From a virus, in the IMG/VR virus record IMGVR_UViG_3300031565_014867, positions 17,783-81,782 of that record: a stretch of DNA of 64,000 bases, one strand, 5' to 3'. The translations under genes were made by a program, and so were the position numbers. Positions within the stretch are counted from its first letter, which is position 1. Each line of letters begins with the position of its first letter. Shown here piece by piece: positions 59,243-64,000 of the stretch. A model generated the notes under the pieces. That model was not told the DNA's origin, ran no database searches, and worked only from the letters and a program-made list of their open reading frames with translations.

Positions 59243-59269
59243 TTTGCCGCTCGGGCCAATTGCCCCTAG
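59148..59269 (+). pseudogene. Truncated, frame-shifted remnant of the DEDDh exonuclease gene
   Basis: A remnant starting with ATG but shifted by one base. In the adjacent frame it reads VSIDIETTGLNTENCQIPEI, nearly the same as the start of the intact exonuclease at 61253 (VSIDIETTGLNPENCQILEI), and ends at a TAG at 59267-59269. It was cut off by the insertion of the NUDIX cargo. Confidence 0.75.
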
Positions 59270-60072
59270 TCAAAAAGGATGTCGAAAACCGTGCGACGCT
59301 TGAGATCGATATTCGCAAAAGTGACATGTGGATAGGGGACAACACCGGGCGATTCAAACTCCACCATGAGAAACCGATTCGTGGAAGCTGACAGGCAGTC
59401 TTCTATGAGTTTCGGTTCCGAGTCGAGAATCCAACTCCAAACCAACGTCTGATACCCTCCCATGCCAAATGCGACCAGAAGCTTCACATTGTCTGCAATG
59501 CCAGGAACAGCAAGCCACAAAAGAACTCCGATGGTCCGTTCGTAATCGAGAGACCGCCCGGACAGGCTCGTGATTTCCGCGGCATCACCGTACTTGTTGA
59601 TTTTGAGTGATTCGTACTGCGATGCGTCCTCGGAAACCTCCGAATCTATAGACGGATGAGAAATCGCCTCCATGACCCTCTCCGAAAGAAACGCTGATCC
59701 TCGATCGAGACTATCGAACGCTGCACGAAGAGAAGCAAATAGTGACTGTTCCACGGAGTTCCCGCCCTGGTCTACACGACGACGCGGGCCCGCGTCTGCA
59801 TCATCAAGCGGAGGGCGAGTGGGCAGGATCAAGACATCCCCAGGGGCAATCGGTGGTAAAGACGTTCTTTCATTCACGATTGGCTTGTCCGAAGGTAGGT
59901 TCAGAATCTGGCCACCGAACCGGTAGCCCTTACCTGCAAGTTGCGAAGCGAGGGCTACGGACATCGTGGTATCTCTTATGCGATGAATATCGACAGGAAA
60001 CGATTTGTGCGAATCCTTTTCACGCAGACTTTGTTTGGGAGTCTGGTAACCCACGAGGAAAAAGCTCGGCAT
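59266..60072 (-). CDS. Cargo protein of unknown function
   Basis: A 268-residue protein on the opposite strand to the surrounding operon; a shorter start at 59964 (232 residues) is possible. It has a Gly/Pro-rich early segment (ILILPTRPPL-type), acidic helical middle, a hydrophobic stretch TIGVLLWLAVPGIADNVKLL and GMGGYQTLVWSWILDSEPK, then a beta-rich end. No family recognised. Its composition looks less GC-rich than the operon, indicating acquired cargo together with the NUDIX gene. Confidence 0.6.
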   Translation of the reverse strand: MPSFFLVGYQTPKQSLREKDSHKSFPVDIHRIRDTTMSVALASQLAGKGYRFGGQILNLPSDKPIVNERTSLPPIAPGDVLILPTRPPLDDADAGPRRRVDQGGNSVEQSLFASLRAAFDSLDRGSAFLSERVMEAISHPSIDSEVSEDASQYESLKINKYGDAAEITSLSGRSLDYERTIGVLLWLAVPGIADNVKLLVAFGMGGYQTLVWSWILDSEPKLIEDCLSASTNRFLMVEFESPGVVPYPHVTFANIDLKRRTVFDILFD

Positions 60073-60123
60073 GTGTGGAATTCCCTATCCTGCGGACAAC
60101 ACGAACCTGACGCAGCACGTAGT

Positions 60124-60924
60124 CTATCGTGGAATGGTCCAGTATTGGAAGTCGCCAGAGTATTTTTCGTAGGAGATTCGGCCCGCCTCAAGCTTGGCAT
60201 CCTCGTAGCCTCCCGAAAACTCATGCTCGGCGTAGAAGTCGTTGTCAGGGCAACCGCATCCAGGCTCATCCGGCGTTGAGCAGGCAAAGCAAATGAGCCA
60301 ATCGCCGGCCTCGACGAACTCATGGACACGCCGAGAAAACTCCTGATCGGACTTCATACGCAACAGAACCCTTCCAAGCCCATCGGCGCAGAACTCGGGG
60401 TTGCTTTCGCAGCGACAGAGTAGTTCGGCCAGCGGGAACCAACAGACGTCAAGGGACACCAACTCGTCATTGTCATCGATATCCTGTGCTTCCACCTCGT
60501 AGAACTCATGGATACGAACGCCGACCAGCGTTGACCATTCTCGATTTGTTCGGGAATCCATCACCATTTCACACGGCTCCGAGATTGCCTTGAAGACATC
60601 ACTCTTCCAGGTATCACGCCATCCGTTGCCCGCCGAGAAGCGATGGTGGAGGCTGAGTTCCTCATTTGCTTCGCGAAATGCCGTACGAAGATGCACATCA
60701 CCGCCTCCGGACAAGTCGACCGGGTCTTCGTGGCCGCCTGGGATGTCGATGCGTCCGGCGAAAGACTGATGTTGCCCACGAGTTATCGTGAGAACACGCC
60801 CTGCCTGACAAACGAGAAGCAGGGCAGATTTATGCCAAAGACCCTCTTGATGCACGACTTGCTTCGTTTTCTCGCCGATGAGTACGCCTTTTTTGTCGTA
60901 GCACGGAATCAATTGCTGGCTCAT
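60124..60924 (-). CDS. NUDIX hydrolase
   Basis: A 266-residue NUDIX-family protein from ATG 60924. The box begins IDIPGGHEDP and, after a short extra loop, continues AFREANEELSLHHR (REANEE), so G-G...E...REAxEE is kept with an insertion. The rest has YEVEAQDIDDNDELVSLDVC and CFACSTPDEPGCGCP. It probably hydrolyses a nucleotide diphosphate derivative. It lies with a gene of unknown function inside a segment bounded by a partial duplication. Confidence 0.75.
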   Translation of the reverse strand: MSQQLIPCYDKKGVLIGEKTKQVVHQEGLWHKSALLLVCQAGRVLTITRGQHQSFAGRIDIPGGHEDPVDLSGGGDVHLRTAFREANEELSLHHRFSAGNGWRDTWKSDVFKAISEPCEMVMDSRTNREWSTLVGVRIHEFYEVEAQDIDDNDELVSLDVCWFPLAELLCRCESNPEFCADGLGRVLLRMKSDQEFSRRVHEFVEAGDWLICFACSTPDEPGCGCPDNDFYAEHEFSGGYEDAKLEAGRISYEKYSGDFQYWTIPR

Positions 60925-61140
60925 GGTTTGGTCCCTTATTGAGGTGGTGAAGTGAACGCCTACTGGTGATTTTATCGCCCGACCAAGCGTTTCGATTTTC
61001 CGCCGGAAAATCTCCGCGGAGGCGAACCGGAGCCGCGAGAACACCGCATGTGAAAGAGAACAGAGTGGCGTCAATCGCATTGTCGCTTCTGCGACACATT
61101 CTGCCGCAGGGTGATGTCCCGCCCTGCGGTCATTCCGACC

Positions 61141-61335
61141 GTCAAACTGCCAACCAGCCGTATCCTCAATTCTTGCCTGCCAACCTGGGCAATCCCTCAC
61201 CTCGCCCCCGGCTCCTCCATCTCGTCTCACTAAATAGAAAGGTTCCAAACCCATGACCACAACCTACGTCAGCATTGACATCGAAACGACCGGGCTCAAT
61301 CCCGAGAACTGCCAGATCCTGGAGATCGGCGCGGT
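61141..61335. repeat. Right copy of imperfect direct duplication flanking the NUDIX cargo
   Basis: It contains the remnant of the 3' end of the gene at 58702 (readable as PTSRILNSCLPTWAIPHLAP with an in-frame stop) followed by the start of the intact exonuclease gene. It pairs with 59036-59242. Confidence 0.7.
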
Positions 61336-61858
61336 GATCGACGATGGCACCACGTCGCTCGAAGACTGCCCCACCTTCCACTGTTACGTCGACCACGGAC
61401 TGATCCTCGGCGAGTCTTATGCGTTGTCGATGCACCCGACGATCCTCCGCCGCATTGCCACGAAAGAGGAAGGCTACACATACATCCAACCTTGGGAAGT
61501 CGCCACCCGTTTCCGTGACTTCCTCAAAGAACACGGTCTCGACTCGGAAAACGAAAAGGTCTTCGTTGCCGGCAAGAACTTCGCCAGCTTCGACGCCCGT
61601 TTTCTGAGCAAGATCACCAGTTGGGACAAGCACGTCCAGGTCCACCACCGCAGCCTGGACCCGGCCGCTCTGTACTGGCAGCCGGAGACCGATGGCGTCG
61701 AACTCCCCGACACAAAGACCTGCATGGAACGAGCCGACATCCCCGGCGAGGTTGCCCACACGGCCGTCGAGGACGCGCAAGTGGTCGTTCGTCTCATCCG
61801 TCACGCGATCAACAATCGGAAGACGCTCACCACGGACAACCTGACCCTGGCCAGTTGA
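61253..61858 (+). CDS. DEDDh 3'-5' exonuclease 2
   Basis: A 201-residue exonuclease: Exo I VSIDIETTGLNPENCQILEI, Exo II VAGKNFASFDARFL, and Exo III AHTAVEDAQVVVRLIRHAI. It is distinct from the exonuclease at 34298. A truncated copy of its start remains at 59148. Confidence 0.85.
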   Translation: MTTTYVSIDIETTGLNPENCQILEIGAVIDDGTTSLEDCPTFHCYVDHGLILGESYALSMHPTILRRIATKEEGYTYIQPWEVATRFRDFLKEHGLDSENEKVFVAGKNFASFDARFLSKITSWDKHVQVHHRSLDPAALYWQPETDGVELPDTKTCMERADIPGEVAHTAVEDAQVVVRLIRHAINNRKTLTTDNLTLAS

Positions 61859-61911
61859 ACCCCGCCGTGTCGCCCCCTCCAACACCATCTCTTCTACGGA
61901 GTTCTTTCACC

Positions 61912-62127
61912 ATGCCTGAAACCACTGTAGCCCTCCCGCCGGCCAAGGAAGTGCGGCTGTTGGACGTGAAAGCGGTTGCACGATTCTTGTCGTGCAGTGC
62001 GCGGCACGTTTACCGGCTGGCCGACTCGGGCCGGATGCCCCGCCCCCAGAAGCTGGGGGCGTTGGTCCGATGGGACCGTATCGAACTCGAAAAGTGGCTC
62101 GCCGACGACTGCCCGGTGTGTCGGTAG
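61912..62127 (+). CDS. AlpA/MerR-type HTH excisionase-like protein
   Basis: A 71-residue protein from ATG 61912 with the helix-turn-helix LLDVKAVARFLSCSARHVYR and LADSGRMPRPQKLGALVRWD, then ELEKWLADDCP, the standard AlpA/Xis pattern. It sits directly before the integrase and is probably the excisionase or a regulator of integration. Confidence 0.85.
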   Translation: MPETTVALPPAKEVRLLDVKAVARFLSCSARHVYRLADSGRMPRPQKLGALVRWDRIELEKWLADDCPVCR

Positions 62128-62171
62128 ATGCTGCAAAACGCGCCAACATTCCACCGTTCGATCGAAAGTCG

Positions 62172-62208
62172 GGCTTCAGCGAGGGACGTCCTTGCTGAAG
62201 CCTCTTTC
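62172..62208 (+). terminator. Rho-independent terminator behind the excisionase gene
   Basis: A 9-bp stem (GGCTTCAGC at 62172-62180, GCTGAAGCC at 62194-62202), extended inside by AGG/CCT, and followed by TCTTTCT. It separates the rightward operon from the integrase gene. Confidence 0.75.
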
Positions 62209-62281
62209 TGCAATCACAATGTCGACAAGAGCCGGCGATTGCCACCGGGCCGGTAATCGCGTCTTCCGTGGGAGAAATGAA

Positions 62282-64000
62282 ATGGGTAGCGTCTACAAGA
62301 AAGCTGTCACGAAGCCTTTGCCGCCTGACGCGGAGATCGTCACCAAGAAGAAGGGGCAATGCGCTCAGTGGAAGGATCGGCGAGGCAAGACCTACTCTGC
62401 GCCTCTCACGACCGGCCGTGACGGGAAGCCGCGAATCCGTGTCGAGGCCAAGACCTATACGGCCAAGTACCGTGACGGTTTGGGTGTCGTTCACGAACAT
62501 GCCACCGGCTGCCGGGGCAAACGTGCGGCGGAGATGGTGCTCGCCAAACTGGAGGAAGAGGCGGAGAAGGTGAAGGCCGGTGTGCTCACCAGCGTCGAAA
62601 GCGAGATGTCGAAGCATCGCGACACGCCTCTGCTGGAGCATGTCGACGAGTACATCACGCATCAATCGGCCAAGGGCGTGAATGCCCAACGAGTGAAGAG
62701 CACGAAGAGCCGGCTGCTACGACTTTCCGAGCAGTGCAATCTTCGTCGGCTCACCGACATATCCGCCGACGCCTTGGAACGTTGGATGCTCGAAAAGGCC
62801 GAGCATGATGACCGAACCAAGAAACCGATGGGGGCCGGTGCTCGCAACGGTTATCGGGAAGCCGCCATCGGTTTCGGAAACTGGCTGGTCAGGAAGAAGC
62901 GAATTCCGGCGAATCCGTTTTCCGACGTTCCCAAAGCCGATGCCAATGTGGATTGCCGTCGTAAACGACGCGCCTTGAACGAAGACGAACTTCGCCGACT
63001 ACTCGACGTGGCCCGACGCCGGCCGCTCGAAGATGCGATGACGGTTCGACGCGGCCCGAAGAAGGGACAACTCACGGCCAACGTCCGGCCAGAGGTTTGT
63101 GAACGACTGGAGCGACTTGGGCGCGAACGGTCGCTGATCTACAAGACGATGGCCCTGACCGGGCTGCGCAAGAACGAACTGGCGACCCTGCTGATTGGCT
63201 GGCTGGAGCTTGGAGCCGAGCCGCCCCATCTGATCCTCGACCCGAAGAACGAGAAGAACCGGGAGGGCAACAGCATCCCGCTCCGCTCGGACCTGGCCGA
63301 AGACCTCCGAGCTTGGATTGCCGAGAAGTCGGAGGCGGAAGCCGGCCCTGACGCTCCGCTGTTCAACGTCCCGACCGGCCTGCTGCGGATTCTCAACCGC
63401 GATCTGAAGTCCGCCGGCATCCCGAAGAAAGACTGCCGCGGCCGGACGGTTGACATCCACGCCCTGCGGCACACCTTCGGCACGATGCTTTCGGCAGCCG
63501 GGGTCAAGCCAAGGACGGCCCAGGAAGCCATGCGGCACAGCGACATCAAACTGACGATGAACGTCTACACCGACCCGGCACTGTTGGACGTGGCTGGGGC
63601 CATCGAGTCGCTGCCCGACCTCCCCCTCGACCGGGGCCAGCCGAACGGTCGACGTCTGCGCTCGGAGCGGAAACCGAGAGAAGAAGCCCATCTCCAGTTT
63701 GCACCAGAGTTTGCACCAACCACGGGGCACCCTGGGCAATTTGGGACAATTCCTGTCAAAATGGCAGTCCCGGACGATCCTCCGCCCGCGTTGTTGTCTC
63801 GCGCCGTAAAGTCATGCTATGACAACAGTAAAGGGCCGCTGTCAACTGCTGACAACGACCCTTTCAAGGTCGGGGCGACTGGATTTGAACCAGCGACCTC
63901 TGCGTCCCGAACGCAGCGCTCTATCCAGGCTGAGCTACGCCCCGATGTTCTAAGTTGTTGCTGGCAATGGCTTTGCGACGAGTGCTTTCGCAACCGATGA
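62282..64000 (+). CDS. Tyrosine integrase (reading frame continues into the tRNA gene and past the window)
   Basis: Starts at ATG 62282. An N-terminal basic region and SAM-like core-binding domain (LLEHVDEYITHQSAKGVNAQ) precede the catalytic domain with LTGLRKNELATLL (Arg), DIHALRHTFGTML (His-x-x-Arg), MRHSDIKLTMNVYTDP (His and the nucleophile Tyr). The conserved domain ends near 63600. The frame then continues through the att region and through the tRNA-Pro gene in antisense to the end of the window, so no stop is seen. The reading of the tRNA gives GATGFEPATSASRTQRS, a known artefact of translated tRNA-Pro. Confidence 0.85.
   Translation: MGSVYKKAVTKPLPPDAEIVTKKKGQCAQWKDRRGKTYSAPLTTGRDGKPRIRVEAKTYTAKYRDGLGVVHEHATGCRGKRAAEMVLAKLEEEAEKVKAGVLTSVESEMSKHRDTPLLEHVDEYITHQSAKGVNAQRVKSTKSRLLRLSEQCNLRRLTDISADALERWMLEKAEHDDRTKKPMGAGARNGYREAAIGFGNWLVRKKRIPANPFSDVPKADANVDCRRKRRALNEDELRRLLDVARRRPLEDAMTVRRGPKKGQLTANVRPEVCERLERLGRERSLIYKTMALTGLRKNELATLLIGWLELGAEPPHLILDPKNEKNREGNSIPLRSDLAEDLRAWIAEKSEAEAGPDAPLFNVPTGLLRILNRDLKSAGIPKKDCRGRTVDIHALRHTFGTMLSAAGVKPRTAQEAMRHSDIKLTMNVYTDPALLDVAGAIESLPDLPLDRGQPNGRRLRSERKPREEAHLQFAPEFAPTTGHPGQFGTIPVKMAVPDDPPPALLSRAVKSCYDNSKGPLSTADNDPFKVGATGFEPATSASRTQRSIQAELRPDVLSCCWQWLCDECFRNR
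63830..63865 (-). terminator. Hairpin downstream of tRNA-Pro
   Basis: AAAGGG at 63830-63835 pairs with CCCTTT at 63859-63864, with an inner TGTCA/TGACA stem. It stands 5 bases from the tRNA 3' end and likely terminates or processes the tRNA transcript. It also lies in the att region next to the integrase. Confidence 0.5.
63870..63944 (-). tRNA. tRNA-Pro (anticodon CGG)
   Basis: Full cloverleaf on the minus strand: acceptor CGGGGCG with CGCCCCG, D-stem GCTC/GAGC, anticodon stem CTGCG/CGCAG with loop TTCGGGA (anticodon CGG), T-loop TTCAAAT. CCA is not encoded. Its 3' end faces the integrase, so it is the likely attachment site of the element. Confidence 0.95.

Noticed and set aside
1-64000. 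Retron or diversity-generating retroelement
   Set aside because: No reverse transcriptase gene was found on either strand.
63840-64000. Coding continuation of the integrase through GATGFEPATSASRTQRS
   Set aside because: This peptide is the antisense translation of tRNA-Pro and is not evidence of real protein sequence.

Overview
The window holds most of a large temperate phage (prophage), or a closely related phage-like integrative element, in a GC-rich Gram-negative-type bacterium. Lipoprotein signals on several cargo proteins fit a diderm host. The general look (weak Shine-Dalgarno sites, many Pro/Asp-rich small proteins, secreted thioredoxin-like proteins) suggests a planctomycete, but that is an impression and not something the sequence proves. 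The right end is fixed by a tRNA-Pro(CGG) gene on the minus strand (63870-63944) with a tyrosine integrase beside its 3' end. The left end of the element lies outside the window, because position 1 is still inside the structural genes.

Layout. (1) 1-14.7 kb, minus strand: a late operon read leftward with, from its promoter side, a zinc-motif protein, two papain-fold peptidase-like proteins, a group of exported or membrane proteins with thioredoxin-like folds, terminase large subunit, portal, a seven-repeat propeller protein fused to a head-completion-like domain, scaffold, P22-type coat protein, a small membrane protein, head-tail joining proteins and a tail-tube-like protein. A GIY-YIG homing endonuclease is slotted in between. 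(2) 14.9-15.6 kb: serine recombinase. (3) 15.95-22.4 kb, plus strand: a two-gene signalling cassette of a 1602-residue GHKL/PRTase/PRTase/GHKL protein and a receiver-HD protein. It has a less GC-rich look than its surroundings and appears to be cargo. (4) 22.4-23.6 kb: non-coding, with an AT-rich inverted-repeat element. (5) 23.6-33.3 kb, minus strand: an accessory cluster of about fifteen mostly acidic small proteins including ArdA anti-restriction, with recurring CA-rich leaders and two copies of a 166-nt regulatory leader. (6) 34.3-39.1 kb, minus strand: exonuclease, dNMP kinase, HNH endonuclease, primase-helicase. (7) 39.4-61.9 kb, plus strand: ParB-like protein, SF2 helicase, DNA methyltransferases, phosphoesterase, second ParB-like protein, family A DNA polymerase, VRR-NUC nuclease, peptidase-sigma factor fusion, HAD nucleotidase, ATP-dependent ligase, Cas4/RecB-like nuclease, MazG and small proteins. 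A NUDIX cargo is bounded by a partial duplication. (8) 61.9-64 kb: AlpA-like excisionase, terminator, integrase, tRNA.

How it works together. The element encodes its own replisome core (primase-helicase, polymerase, ligase, nucleases), nucleotide handling (dNMP kinase, MazG, HAD phosphatase), self-methylation (three methyltransferases without restriction enzymes) and ArdA to evade host restriction. A 46-nt element occurs in front of the late operon and, as an inverted pair, in front of the two divergent replication operons. The same genome encodes a sigma factor, so a phage-specific promoter class is a reasonable hypothesis. The most novel-looking system is the GHKL-PRTase-PRTase-GHKL plus receiver-HD pair, which I interpret as a likely stress-signalling or anti-phage cassette.
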